From: a bacterium
GTDB taxonomy: Bacteria > Bacillota > Clostridia > Lachnospirales > Lachnospiraceae
DNA length: 45,846 bases
Assembly: GCA_028724545.1 (NCBI GenBank)
Contig: JAQYCU010000069.1
Span: 1-45,846 of the forward strand
Direction of reading: 5' to 3'
The position numbers and the translations under genes are program-made. Of this stretch, positions 25,918 through 35,385 are shown piece after piece; positions within the stretch are counted from its first letter, which is position 1; each line of letters starts with the position of its first letter. Under the pieces are notes generated by a model, which was not told the DNA's origin, did not search any database, and saw only the letters and a program-made list of their open reading frames with translations.

Positions 25918-26055
25918 AAAATAGATTGTTGTTATTTATCCTTTGTTCAGGCAAGGAACCTTTCTGATGACATAACGTGTTCAGAGAGAGCAGGGTAAAA
26001 AACAAAAAGCTATTGATAAATTAAATTGCCGTATACAGGCAGAATGGAGGCAATA

Positions 26056-27084
26056 ATGGATTACAAAAAAGCAGGTGTTGACATTGAGGCAGGGTACAAA
26101 TCAGTTGAATTAATGAAAAAGCATATCGCAAGTACAATGCGAAGCGAAGTTTTAACTGATATTGGTGGTTTTTCCGGTGCGTTTTCTATGGAAGCGTTCA
26201 AGAAAATGGAACAGCCAACTTTAGTATCTGGTACTGATGGTGTCGGAACAAAGTTAAAAGTAGCATTTGAGATGGACAAGCATGATACTGTTGGTATTGA
26301 CTGTGTAGCCATGTGTGTCAATGATATCGCATGTGCAGGTGGTGAACCATTATTTTTCTTAGATTATATTGCATGTGGCAAAAATGAGCCAGAAAAAATT
26401 GCATCAATTGTAAGTGGTGTTGCAGAAGGCTGCAGACAGTCAGATGCTGCATTAATTGGTGGTGAAACAGCAGAAATGCCAGGATTTTACCCTGTTGACG
26501 AATATGATTTGGCCGGTTTTGCCGTTGGTGTTGTAGACCGGAAAGATATGATTACAGGAAAAACAATTGCAGCAGGCGATGTATTAGTTGGTATTGCATC
26601 TTCTGGTATTCATAGCAACGGATATTCCCTGGTTCGTAAAGTGTTTGAAATGAAAAAAGAATCTTTAAATAAAACCTACGAATCACTTGGTGGAAAATCA
26701 CTTGGCGAAACATTATTAACACCTACGATTATTTATGTAAAAGCACTTCGTTCTGTAAAAGAAGGTGGCGTAACAATAAAGGGATGCAGCCACATTACAG
26801 GTGGTGGTTTCTACGAAAATATTCCACGTATGCTGCCGGAAGGTGTCCGTGCACAGATTAAAGCAGACAGTTATGAAATTCCACCAATCTTTGAAATGCT
26901 TGCAAAGGATGGCGATATCGCACGTGAGATGATGTACAATACATATAATATGGGTATTGGTATGATGTTAGCTGTTGATGCAAAAGATGCAGACAAAACA
27001 GTAGAACTGATTAATCAGTCCGGACAAAAAGGATTTATTGTCGGCGAAATCGTTTCAGGTGATAAGGGCGTTACATTAATCTAA
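26056..27084 (+). CDS. purM: Phosphoribosylformylglycinamidine cyclo-ligase (AIR synthetase)
   Basis: A 342-residue enzyme closing the imidazole ring of AIR with ATP, step five of purine synthesis. [42 protein letters not shown] and [11 protein letters not shown] are diagnostic. ATG 26056 follows GGAGG by five bases; an in-frame ATG at 26026 would add ten residues without a ribosome site. It is first in a four-gene operon with purN, purD and glyA, with spacings of 21, 25 and 12 bases. Other pur genes (purF, purL, purH) are not in the window. Confidence 0.96.
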   Translation: MDYKKAGVDIEAGYKSVELMKKHIASTMRSEVLTDIGGFSGAFSMEAFKKMEQPTLVSGTDGVGTKLKVAFEMDKHDTVGIDCVAMCVNDIACAGGEPLFFLDYIACGKNEPEKIASIVSGVAEGCRQSDAALIGGETAEMPGFYPVDEYDLAGFAVGVVDRKDMITGKTIAAGDVLVGIASSGIHSNGYSLVRKVFEMKKESLNKTYESLGGKSLGETLLTPTIIYVKALRSVKEGGVTIKGCSHITGGGFYENIPRMLPEGVRAQIKADSYEIPPIFEMLAKDGDIAREMMYNTYNMGIGMMLAVDAKDADKTVELINQSGQKGFIVGEIVSGDKGVTLI

Positions 27085-27105
27085 TTTAATAAAGGAGAGC
27101 ATGTT

Positions 27106-27732
27106 ATGCAAAAAATTGCAGTATGTGTTTCTGGTGGAGGTACTAACCTGCAGGCCATTATTGATGCCGTCAATGCAGGAATTGTAAAAGATACCCAGAT
27201 TGCTGTTGTTGTCAGCAACAAAAAAGATGCCTATGCCTTAGAACGGGCAAAAAATGCAGGCATAGACAGTATGTGCATCAGTCCAAAAGATTTTCCGGAC
27301 AGAGAAGCATTTGGACGTGCTATGGTAGAAGCTTTTCAAAAATATGAGATAGATTTAGTAGTACTGGCAGGATATCTGGTTATTATTCCGAAAATATTAG
27401 TACAAAACTATCAGAATAAGATTATTAATATTCATCCGTCCTTGATTCCGGCGCATTGTGGCATGGGATATTACGGACTGAAAGTACATGAAAGCGTACT
27501 GGCTGCCGGAAATAAAGTTACCGGTGCGACAGTTCATTTCGTGGATGAAGAGGCAGACCACGGTCCGATTCTCTTACAGAAAGCAGTTAATGTAGAAGAG
27601 GGAGATACGCCTGAAATTCTACAAAAACGAGTGATGGAACAGGCTGAATGGAAGATTCTTCCGGAAGCGATTAATTTGATTGGACAGAATAAAGTAGAAA
27701 TCAGAGATGGAATTGCCCATATTCAGAAATAA
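27106..27732 (+). CDS. purN: Phosphoribosylglycinamide formyltransferase
   Basis: A 208-residue enzyme that formylates GAR using 10-formyl-tetrahydrofolate. The N-terminal VCVSGGGTNLQAIIDA binds substrate phosphate; INIHPSLIPAH contains the catalytic Asn/His pair, and VTGATVHFVDEEADHGPIL the catalytic Asp. The length and motif order are standard. The folate cofactor is fed by glyA, two genes downstream, so the operon groups one-carbon supply with its user. An AAAGGAGAG ribosome site precedes the ATG. Confidence 0.96.
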   Translation: MQKIAVCVSGGGTNLQAIIDAVNAGIVKDTQIAVVVSNKKDAYALERAKNAGIDSMCISPKDFPDREAFGRAMVEAFQKYEIDLVVLAGYLVIIPKILVQNYQNKIINIHPSLIPAHCGMGYYGLKVHESVLAAGNKVTGATVHFVDEEADHGPILLQKAVNVEEGDTPEILQKRVMEQAEWKILPEAINLIGQNKVEIRDGIAHIQK

Positions 27733-27757
27733 GGCAGTGGAAAGAGAGGATTTTTTC

Positions 27758-29032
27758 ATGAAAGTTTTAATTGTAGGAAGTGGTGGACGTGAACATGCGA
27801 TAGCATGGAGTGTATCACAGAGCAAAAGAGTAGATAAAATCTATTGTGCACCAGGAAATGGTGGTATCAGCCAGTATGCTGAATGTGTTGACATTGGAGC
27901 AATGGAATTTGACAAACTGGCAGATTTTGCTGAGGAAAAAGAAATTGACTTAACAATTATTGGTATGGATGACCCGCTGGTAGGAGGCGTAGTTGACGTC
28001 TTTGAAGAGAGAGGACTTCGGGTATTTGGACCACGCAAAAACGCGGCTATCATTGAAGGCTCTAAGAGTTTTTCAAAAGATTTAATGAAAAAATATGACA
28101 TTCCAACATGCCATTATGAAACATTCCATTCACCGGAAGAAGCACTTTTATATTTGGAAAACGCTTCTTTCCCAATTGTTTTAAAAGCAGACGGACTTGC
28201 ATTAGGAAAAGGCGTATTGATTTGTCAGAATCAGGAAGAAGCAGAAGCAGGCATTGGCAGCCTGATGTTAGATAAGCAGTTCGGGGATGCCGGCGAAACT
28301 GTTGTAATTGAAGATTTTATGACAGGACGTGAAGTATCTGTTCTTTGCTATTGCGACGGTACCCATATTAAGCCGATGACAAGTGCTCAGGACCATAAAA
28401 GAGCAAAAGACGGTGACAAAGGTTTAAATACCGGTGGTATGGGAACTTTCTCGCCAAGTCCTTTTTATACAGAGGAAATTCAGAAGTTCTGTGAAGAAAA
28501 AATTTACCAGCCTACAATGGATGCAATGAAAGCAGAAGGCAGGGATTTTGTCGGTATTCTTTTTGTTGGTCTGATGCTGACAGAAGACGGACCAAAGGTA
28601 TTGGAATATAATGCCCGTTTTGGTGACCCGGAGGCACAGGTTGTCCTTCCACGTATGAAAAATGATATTATTGATGTAATGGAAGCATGTATTGACGGAA
28701 AATTAGACCAGATTGACTTACAGTTTGAAGACAATGCAGCAGTTTGTGTTGTACTGGCATCCGATGGTTATCCTGAAAAATATGAAAAGGGAAAAGTGAT
28801 TTCCGGTCTGGAGAATTTTGAAGGAAAAGATGGTTATTATGTATTCCATGCCGGTACGAAACTGACAGATGAAGGTATCGTGACAAATGGTGGACGTGTA
28901 CTTGGCGTTACTGCAAAAGGAAGCAACTTAAAAGAAGCCAGAAAAAATGCATATGAAGCAACAAAATGGGTTTCTTTTGAAAACAAATATATGAGAAATG
29001 ATATTGGTAAAGCAATTGATGATGCAGAATAG
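27758..29032 (+). CDS. purD: Phosphoribosylamine-glycine ligase (GAR synthetase)
   Basis: A 424-residue ATP-grasp enzyme joining glycine to phosphoribosylamine. It starts MKVLIVGSGGREHAIAW, the usual PurD N-terminus, which supports ATG 27758 (GAGAGGA upstream) over in-frame codons inside purN. ATP-grasp motifs include PIVLKADGLALGKGV (about 145-159), DHKRAKDGDKGLNTGGMG and EYNARFGDPEAQVVLPR. Its glycine substrate is made by the GlyA enzyme encoded 12 bases downstream, a sensible pairing. Confidence 0.96.
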   Translation: MKVLIVGSGGREHAIAWSVSQSKRVDKIYCAPGNGGISQYAECVDIGAMEFDKLADFAEEKEIDLTIIGMDDPLVGGVVDVFEERGLRVFGPRKNAAIIEGSKSFSKDLMKKYDIPTCHYETFHSPEEALLYLENASFPIVLKADGLALGKGVLICQNQEEAEAGIGSLMLDKQFGDAGETVVIEDFMTGREVSVLCYCDGTHIKPMTSAQDHKRAKDGDKGLNTGGMGTFSPSPFYTEEIQKFCEEKIYQPTMDAMKAEGRDFVGILFVGLMLTEDGPKVLEYNARFGDPEAQVVLPRMKNDIIDVMEACIDGKLDQIDLQFEDNAAVCVVLASDGYPEKYEKGKVISGLENFEGKDGYYVFHAGTKLTDEGIVTNGGRVLGVTAKGSNLKEARKNAYEATKWVSFENKYMRNDIGKAIDDAE

Positions 29033-29044
29033 GAGGAGTATAAA

Positions 29045-30289
29045 ATGTATTCATTTGATGAAGTAGAAAAATTTGACCCTGAAGTAGCAAAAGCGATTAC
29101 GGATGAAACAAACAGACAGCGTGATAATATTGAGCTGATTGCTTCTGAAAACTTAGTCAGTAAGGCTGTTATGTCAGCAATGGGAAGCACACTGACAAAT
29201 AAATATGCAGAAGGTTATCCAGGAAAAAGATATTATGGTGGCTGTGAATATGTAGATGTTGTAGAAAATCTTGCCCGTGACCGTGCCATGAAACTGTTTA
29301 ACTGTACCTATGCAAATGTGCAGCCACATTCCGGTGCGCAGGCAAATATGACAGTATTCTTTGCCTTAATGAATCCTGGCGATACTTTTATGGGAATGAA
29401 CTTAGACCACGGTGGACACTTAACACACGGAAGTCCGGTAAACTTATCGGGTAAATATTTCAACTGTGTTCCTTATGGAGTTAATGATGAAGGATTCATT
29501 GACTATGATGAAGTAGAAAAGATTGCAAAAGAATGCAAGCCAAAACTTATCATTGCCGGAGCAAGTGCTTATGCAAGAAAAATTGATTTCAAGCGTTTCC
29601 GTGAAATTGCTGATTCTGTTGGAGCATATCTTATGGTTGATATGGCACATATCGCAGGACTGGTAGCTTCCGGTTATCATGAGAGTCCAATCCCATATGC
29701 ACACGTTACAACCACAACAACACATAAAACGCTTCGTGGACCACGTGGTGGTATGATTTTATCCAGTGAAGAATTTGCCAAAGAAGTGAATTTCAACAAA
29801 GCACTTTTCCCTGGAATCCAGGGTGGTCCTCTGATGCATGTGATTGCAGCAAAAGCAGTCTGCTTCAAGGAAGCATTAGAGCCTGACTTTAAGGAATATG
29901 GAAAAAATATTATAGACAATGCTCAGGCACTTTGTGCAGGACTGCAGAACCGTGGTATTAAAATTGTATCCGGTGGTACTGACAACCATTTGATGTTAGT
30001 TGATTTGGCCGATAAGGGACTGACAGGAAAAGAAGTAGAGAAATGGCTGGATGCTGCTCATATTACCTGTAACAAAAATACGATTCCAAATGACCCACAG
30101 TCTCCATTTGTTACAAGTGGTATCCGTCTTGGTACGGCTGCTGTTACAACAAGAGGCTTTAAGACAGATGATATGGATAAGGTGGCTGAGGCAATTGCAA
30201 TGATTATCAATGACCCTGAGGGCAACAAAGAAAAAGCAACAGCAATTGTAAAATCATTAACAGATAAATATCCACTTTATGAAGCATAA
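29045..30289 (+). CDS. glyA: Serine hydroxymethyltransferase
   Basis: A 414-residue PLP enzyme converting serine and tetrahydrofolate to glycine and 5,10-methylene-tetrahydrofolate. The cofactor lysine is Lys228 in [38 protein letters not shown] and [10 protein letters not shown] are family motifs. It ends the pur operon and supplies both glycine for PurD and one-carbon units for PurN. GGAGGAG stands before the ATG. A GC-rich hairpin follows the stop. Confidence 0.97.
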   Translation: MYSFDEVEKFDPEVAKAITDETNRQRDNIELIASENLVSKAVMSAMGSTLTNKYAEGYPGKRYYGGCEYVDVVENLARDRAMKLFNCTYANVQPHSGAQANMTVFFALMNPGDTFMGMNLDHGGHLTHGSPVNLSGKYFNCVPYGVNDEGFIDYDEVEKIAKECKPKLIIAGASAYARKIDFKRFREIADSVGAYLMVDMAHIAGLVASGYHESPIPYAHVTTTTTHKTLRGPRGGMILSSEEFAKEVNFNKALFPGIQGGPLMHVIAAKAVCFKEALEPDFKEYGKNIIDNAQALCAGLQNRGIKIVSGGTDNHLMLVDLADKGLTGKEVEKWLDAAHITCNKNTIPNDPQSPFVTSGIRLGTAAVTTRGFKTDDMDKVAEAIAMIINDPEGNKEKATAIVKSLTDKYPLYEA

Positions 30290-30298
30290 ATTGACATA

Positions 30299-30355
30299 AA
30301 ATGCAGATGCGCCAGCGGGATTCTGACCGGTTTCCTGCTGGCGAACCTTGCATTT
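30299..30355 (+). terminator. Two-tier hairpin after glyA (weak terminator or leader structure)
   Basis: CGCCAGCGGGA (30310-30320) pairs with TCCTGCTGGCG (30333-30343), one G·T pair, and AAATGCA (30299-30305) pairs outside with TGCATTT (30349-30355). The following T run is poor, so it may be an inefficient terminator or a leader element of the next gene. Confidence 0.6.
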
Positions 30356-30389
30356 GAACCATTTTAAACCATTAGAAGGGGGCAGTTAT

Positions 30390-31031
30390 ATGACAGCAAA
30401 ACAGCAAAATTATGAAAATCTGGCAGAAAGCATTATTGAAAAACTGGCACATCGCAATATGGAAGGCTATTACTGCAAAGACCGTGAGGAAGCAAATGCA
30501 AAAGCAAAACGTTTTCTGACACCGGAATGTTCCATTTCGTGGGGTGGCTCTGAAACATTGCGTGAAATCGGACTTCTGGATGATTTGTTGGAATCAGAAT
30601 CCGATTATGAAATTTATAATCGTGCCTCCAAACCGGATGATATGTCCGAAAAGGAATTTTATGGAAAAATTGTTACGTCTGATTTTTATTTTATGAGTTC
30701 TAATGCAATCACATTAGACGGAGAACTGATTAACATTGATGGCAATGGAAACCGTGTTGCATGCCTTTGCAACGGTCCGGAACATATCATTGTTATTGTT
30801 GGCATGAACAAAGTAGTTCCAGATGTGGAAAGTGGTATTGCACGTACCAGAAATATTGCTGCACCACCAAACACTGTACGATTGAACAAAAACACACCGT
30901 GTGCAGAATACGGAAGATGTTTTGACTGTCAGACAGAGGACTGCATCTGCTGCCAGACCGTGATTACAAGAAGGTCGCGTCAGCCGGGCAGAATCAAAGT
31001 AATTCTGGTTGGGGAAGAATTAGGATATTAG
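30390..31031 (+). CDS. LUD-domain (LutC/YkgG-like) lactate-utilisation-type protein
   Basis: A 213-residue protein of the LUD (DUF162) family. SWGGSETLREIGLLDDL near residue 47, FYFMSSNAITLDGELINIDGNGNRVA near 110, and the GPEHIIVIVGMNKVV segment are typical. The C-terminus is rich in cysteine (CAEYGRCFDCQTEDCICC), suggesting a bound metal or Fe-S centre. Classical LutABC have three subunits; here the protein stands alone, as in many Clostridia where its role is unclear. ATG 30390 follows GGGGG by seven bases. Confidence 0.86.
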   Translation: MTAKQQNYENLAESIIEKLAHRNMEGYYCKDREEANAKAKRFLTPECSISWGGSETLREIGLLDDLLESESDYEIYNRASKPDDMSEKEFYGKIVTSDFYFMSSNAITLDGELINIDGNGNRVACLCNGPEHIIVIVGMNKVVPDVESGIARTRNIAAPPNTVRLNKNTPCAEYGRCFDCQTEDCICCQTVITRRSRQPGRIKVILVGEELGY

Positions 31032-31100
31032 GATATTCTGCAGGTATAAAAAAGGGAAAATGGGAGAAGACAACAAAAATAACAGGAGAATACCATCATT

Positions 31101-32150
31101 TTGACAGTAGCAGAATTAATAGAAACACTACAAAAAAATACGGTACTGACAAAAGACGAATATATTGCCCTTATCGAAAATGCTCAGGAAGCAGACAGAA
31201 ATCTGTTATTTGAAAAGGCAAGAACTGTCAGGGAACAATATTATCAAAAAGATGTCTATATTCGTGGACTGATTGAATTTACAAATTATTGCAAAAACAA
31301 TTGTTATTATTGTGGTATCCGTTGTCAGAATCACGCTGTCGAAAGATACCGTCTTTTGCCGGATGAAATCTTAGCTTGTGTTGAAGAAGGTTATGAACTG
31401 GGATTCAGGACTTTTGTTCTGCAGGGTGGCGAAGATTTACAGTATTCCGTAAAAGATATCGGCAGACTGATTTGTGAAATCAAAAAAAGGCATAGCGACT
31501 GTGCTGTGACATTATCGGTAGGCGAAAGGGAACATAATGTTTATCAGTACTGGTTTGACTGTGGCGCAGACCGATATCTGCTTCGTCATGAAACAGCGAC
31601 AAAGGAGCATTATGAAAAATTACATCCGGATGATTTGTCATTTGAACACAGAATAAACTGTCTGTATGATTTGAAAGAAATCGGTTATCAGGTAGGAGCC
31701 GGATTTATGGTTGGCTCTCCGTATCAGACAACCGAATATCTTGCAAATGACATTTTGTTTTTGAAAAAATTGCAGCCACATATGATTGGAATTGGGCCAT
31801 TTATCCCTCAGAAAGATTCACCATTTGCAAATATGCCGGGTGGTACATTAGAGCAGACACTTTTGCTGCTTGGAATTTTGCGTTTATCGTTTCCAAAAGT
31901 GTTATTACCGGCAACGACAGCGTTAGGCACGATTCATCCGCAGGGACGCGAGCAGGGGATTTTGGCAGGTGCAAATGTCGTGATGCCAAATCTTTCGCCG
32001 GTTGGTGTAAGAGAAAAATACCAGTTATATGATAATAAAATCTGCACCGGTGACGAGTCGGCGCAATGCAGACAGTGTTTAGAGAATAGAATGCAGTCCA
32101 TTGGGTATCATATCGTTGTAAGCAGGGGAGATTATCCGGGGATAAAATAA
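31101..32150 (+). CDS. hydE: [FeFe]-hydrogenase maturation radical SAM enzyme HydE
   Basis: A 349-residue radical SAM protein with the cluster motif Cys64-X3-Cys68-X2-Cys71 (CKNNCYYC), then VLQGGEDLQYS, and the HydE-like MVGSPYQT, GIGPFIPQKDSPF and NVVMPNLSPVGVREKYQLYDNK. HydE acts with HydF and HydG in building the H-cluster of [FeFe]-hydrogenase. Neither partner nor a hydrogenase is in the window. The start is a TTG at 31101, 12 bases after AGGAG; an ATG is not available near the expected N-terminus. BioB and PylB are related families but fit these motifs less well. Confidence 0.9.
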   Translation: MTVAELIETLQKNTVLTKDEYIALIENAQEADRNLLFEKARTVREQYYQKDVYIRGLIEFTNYCKNNCYYCGIRCQNHAVERYRLLPDEILACVEEGYELGFRTFVLQGGEDLQYSVKDIGRLICEIKKRHSDCAVTLSVGEREHNVYQYWFDCGADRYLLRHETATKEHYEKLHPDDLSFEHRINCLYDLKEIGYQVGAGFMVGSPYQTTEYLANDILFLKKLQPHMIGIGPFIPQKDSPFANMPGGTLEQTLLLLGILRLSFPKVLLPATTALGTIHPQGREQGILAGANVVMPNLSPVGVREKYQLYDNKICTGDESAQCRQCLENRMQSIGYHIVVSRGDYPGIK

Positions 32151-32253
32151 AAATTTATTACCAATAAAAATCTCTGTTTAACAGGAAAAGAAATATATTT
32201 TGAATAAATAAAAGATAAAAAAACAAAGAAATAGTATAAGGAGGAATTGGTAT

Positions 32254-32457
32254 ATGTGTAAATGCAAAAAAGCTGCAGATGCAGCAAAATTTATTAGTTC
32301 ATCTAAATCAAAAGGAAATTCCGATGTTACAGTAACCGTGAATGTAACAGATATCGTAAAATATGTTGCACTGGCAGGTGTAGCTATTGTCGGCATTATT
32401 TTTGGTACAAAATGCTATAGTGAAATCGCAGGAAAACAAGAGAAAGAGGACGAATAG
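32254..32457 (+). CDS. Small single-span membrane protein
   Basis: A 67-residue protein with an N-terminal CKCKK motif, a hydrophilic stretch, one membrane helix (about 36-52, YVALAGVAIVGIIFGT) and a charged tail. Not recognised. The coding call rests on a strong AGGAGG ribosome site and on its position five bases before topB, which itself lacks a close ribosome site; topB translation may depend on this upstream frame. The paired cysteines could bind metal or lipid. Confidence 0.7.
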   Translation: MCKCKKAADAAKFISSSKSKGNSDVTVTVNVTDIVKYVALAGVAIVGIIFGTKCYSEIAGKQEKEDE

Positions 32458-32462
32458 CCAGA

Positions 32463-34574
32463 ATGGGGAAAGATTTATTTATTGCAGAAAAACCTAGTGT
32501 GGCTAAAGAATTTGCAAAAGTATTAGGTGTAAGTGGCAGCGCCGGAAAAGGCTATATGGAATCTGAGGAATATATTGTAACCTGGTGTGTCGGACATCTT
32601 GTAACGATGAGTTATCCTGATGCATATGACCCGGCACTCAAAAAGTGGACATTGCAGACACTTCCTTTTTTACCGGAAACATTCCTGTATGAAGTGATAC
32701 CAGATGTAAAGCAGCAGTTTGAAATTGTATCATCGCTGCTAAACAAGGATGAAGTTACCCGTATTTATGTCTGCACTGACTCCGGACGTGAAGGAGAATA
32801 TATTTACCGTCTGGTAGACCAGATGGCGCATGTGCCTGACAGCAAAGAAAAGAGAAGAGTATGGATTGATTCCCAGACAGAAGAGGAAATCAAACGTGGA
32901 ATTGCTGAAGCGAAGTTATTAAACGAATATGATAATTTATCGGCTTCAGCATATTTGCGTGCAAAAGAAGATTATCTGATGGGAATCAATTTTTCGCGTG
33001 TTCTTTCTTTAAAATATGGAAAAACCGTTATGGATTACTTAAATAACGGAAAATGGTCTGCGATTACCGTAGGCCGTGTTATGACCTGCGTACTGGGGAT
33101 GGTTGTGCGAAGAGAACGGGAAATCCGTAATTTCGTAAAAACACCATTTTATCGTGTAATCGGAAACTTTATGTATGAAGGACAGGGATTTCAGGGCGAC
33201 TGGCGTGTGACAGAAGAATCAATATACTATCAGTCCCCTGCGTTATATAAAGAAAATGGTTTCAAAGAGCGTGCTGATGCAATGAATTTATGTCGGGAAC
33301 TTGATTTTTCAGAAGAAGAAGTGGAGCAGGCCAGTCAGGCTGGTGAGAGCATAAATACAGAGGCAGTGCAAAAGGAACGGACTGCCGTGATTACAAAGGT
33401 GGAAAAAAAGAAAGAAAAGAAAAAGCCGCCATTGCTCTTTAATCTGGCAGAATTGCAAAATACCTGTTCCAAAATGTTTAAAATCAGTCCTGATGAAACA
33501 CTGAAAATTGTTCAGGAATTGTATGAAAAGAAACTGGTAACATATCCCCGTACCGATGCGCGTGTATTATCAACAGCCGTAGCCAAAGAAATACATAAAA
33601 ATCTTGCAGGTCTTCAGCATTATCCGGTTCTTTCGGAAATTGCAGGAAATATTCTGCAGAATAAAATGTATCAGGGGCTTAGTAAAAGTCATTATGTTAA
33701 TGACAAACAGATTACGGACCACTACGCAATTATTCCGACAGGACAGGGGCTTGGTGCGCTTGCCGGTGTCAGTTTTACGGCACAAAGAGTTTACGAAGTC
33801 ATTGCCCGGCGTTTTGTATGTATTTTTTATCCACCGGCAGAATATTTAAAACTGAATATTACAGCAAAAAGAAAGACAGAAAGTTTTTTCTCAGGATTTA
33901 AAGTGCTGACAGAACCGGGCTATCTTTCTATTGCAACGGCTTCTTTTGTTTCCAAAAAGGCTGACAGTGCCTCAAAAAGCGAAAGCGAAGGAGAGGAAGA
34001 CGAAAATACCGACCAGGCAGCACAGAAAGCAATGCTGCAGTTAAAGAAAGGGATGGAGATAACAGTATCGTCACTGTTTATCAAAGAAGGGGAAACTTCA
34101 CCACCAAAAAGGTATAGTTCCGGTTCTATGATTCTTGCAATGGAAAATGCCGGACAGTTAATTGAAGATGAAGATTTACGTGCCCAGATAAAGGGTAGTG
34201 GCATTGGAACAAGTGCAACCCGTGCCGAGATTTTGAATAAATTAGTAAAAATCAAATATCTGAATCTGAATAACCGGACGCAGATTATTACGCCCGAACT
34301 TCTTGGTGAAATGGTATATGATGTTGTCAATACGTCCATTCGTTCCCTGCTCAATCCGGAACTTACGGCAAGCTGGGAATTAGGACTAACGCTGGTGGCT
34401 GAAGGAAAAATTACGCCGGAAGAATATATGGAAAAATTAAACGGCTTTGTCATTCGCCGGGTAGAAGGTGTTAAGCAGACGAATAACCAACTCATACTGC
34501 GACAGATGTTTGACCAGGCAGCCGTATATTATAAAAAGCCAAAAAGCAAATCTCAAAAAGCAAAGAAAAAGTAA
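32463..34574 (+). CDS. topB: DNA topoisomerase III (type IA)
   Basis: A 703-residue type IA topoisomerase. The Toprim domain opens with LFIAEKPSVAKEFAKVLG and contains CTDSGREGEYIYR; SAYLRAKEDYLMGINFSR follows, and the DNA-linking tyrosine is Tyr361 in LVTYPRTDARVL. The C-terminal basic tail (KKPKSKSQKAKKK) has no zinc-finger domains, matching TopB rather than TopA. Type IA enzymes relax or decatenate DNA by passing strands through a single-strand break. Plasmid and ICE-borne TopB exist, but the neighbours here are chromosomal. Confidence 0.94.
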   Translation: MGKDLFIAEKPSVAKEFAKVLGVSGSAGKGYMESEEYIVTWCVGHLVTMSYPDAYDPALKKWTLQTLPFLPETFLYEVIPDVKQQFEIVSSLLNKDEVTRIYVCTDSGREGEYIYRLVDQMAHVPDSKEKRRVWIDSQTEEEIKRGIAEAKLLNEYDNLSASAYLRAKEDYLMGINFSRVLSLKYGKTVMDYLNNGKWSAITVGRVMTCVLGMVVRREREIRNFVKTPFYRVIGNFMYEGQGFQGDWRVTEESIYYQSPALYKENGFKERADAMNLCRELDFSEEEVEQASQAGESINTEAVQKERTAVITKVEKKKEKKKPPLLFNLAELQNTCSKMFKISPDETLKIVQELYEKKLVTYPRTDARVLSTAVAKEIHKNLAGLQHYPVLSEIAGNILQNKMYQGLSKSHYVNDKQITDHYAIIPTGQGLGALAGVSFTAQRVYEVIARRFVCIFYPPAEYLKLNITAKRKTESFFSGFKVLTEPGYLSIATASFVSKKADSASKSESEGEEDENTDQAAQKAMLQLKKGMEITVSSLFIKEGETSPPKRYSSGSMILAMENAGQLIEDEDLRAQIKGSGIGTSATRAEILNKLVKIKYLNLNNRTQIITPELLGEMVYDVVNTSIRSLLNPELTASWELGLTLVAEGKITPEEYMEKLNGFVIRRVEGVKQTNNQLILRQMFDQAAVYYKKPKSKSQKAKKK

Positions 34575-34589
34575 GGAGGAGGATTACAT

Positions 34590-35264
34590 ATGTATGACCA
34601 GATAAAAAACACAGCACTCTTTAATATGGATGAAACGATAGCAAATGAGATTTTTGAAGACACAACATATCCGTGGGAAGTGCTTTCAAAAATCAAAGAT
34701 TTTCTGCCAAAACTGGGAGAAAGCCTTTCTGAAGAAGAGTATGACCACCCACAGGAAGAGGTCTGGATTGCAAAATCAGCAAAGATTGCACCAAATGTAA
34801 CAATTGCCGGTTCCTGCATCATTGGAAAGAACACAGAGGTAAGACCGGGAGCATTTATCCGTGGAAATGCAATTGTTGGTGAAAATTGTGTCGTGGGAAA
34901 TTCCACAGAACTAAAAAATGTCCTGTTATTTAATAATGTGCAGGTGCCGCATTATAATTATGTAGGGGATTCTATTCTGGGGTATAAATCCCATATGGGT
35001 GCCGGTTCTATTACATCCAATGTGAAATCAGACAAAACAAATGTAACGATACGCTATCAGGGCGAGGTGATTGAAACCGGCTTACGCAAAATGGGAGCCA
35101 TTCTTGGAAATTATGTTGAAATTGGCTGCAACAGTGTATTAAATCCGGGCAGCATCATTGGCAGCAATTCCAATGTATATCCACTTTCAATGATTCGTGG
35201 TTTCGTTCCAAAAGGAAGTATTTACAAGCGACAGGGCGAAATTGTGAGCAAAAAATTGGATTAA
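34590..35264 (+). CDS. Left-handed beta-helix (hexapeptide repeat) protein, GlmU-like acyltransferase fold
   Basis: A 224-residue protein with about 60 N-terminal helical residues followed by hexapeptide repeats (VWIAKSAKIAPNVTIAGSCIIG onward) forming a left-handed beta helix to about residue 205. It resembles the acetyltransferase half of GlmU or nucleotide-sugar pyrophosphorylase-related proteins, but the GlmU uridylyltransferase domain is missing. It might acylate a sugar nucleotide or be non-enzymatic. It starts 15 bases after topB with AAGGAGGAGG upstream, so the two are co-transcribed. Confidence 0.8.
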   Translation: MYDQIKNTALFNMDETIANEIFEDTTYPWEVLSKIKDFLPKLGESLSEEEYDHPQEEVWIAKSAKIAPNVTIAGSCIIGKNTEVRPGAFIRGNAIVGENCVVGNSTELKNVLLFNNVQVPHYNYVGDSILGYKSHMGAGSITSNVKSDKTNVTIRYQGEVIETGLRKMGAILGNYVEIGCNSVLNPGSIIGSNSNVYPLSMIRGFVPKGSIYKRQGEIVSKKLD

Positions 35265-35385
35265 ATGTTAAAATTTATACTTTTTTGTCAAAAATAGTAG
35301 ACGAAATCGGAATTTTGTGAGAAAATAAGTATTAGGACTGCGATTTTTATTGCAGAGAATAAGCATTATTGAAAGGAGCATAAAC

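Noticed and set aside
25920-26055. Possible riboswitch in the pur operon leader
   Set aside because: A 130-base leader upstream of purM invited this, but I could not find the conserved cores of purine, PRPP, ZTP or THF riboswitches or a convincing fold.
33920-34495. 191-codon minus-strand frame
   Set aside because: It lies entirely within topB, which has clear family motifs in the other direction.
35298-35326. Promoter-like TAGACG/GAAAAT pair before the NifU-like gene
   Set aside because: Both hexamers match only four of six positions; a promoter must be near, but this one is not convincing enough to list as a feature.
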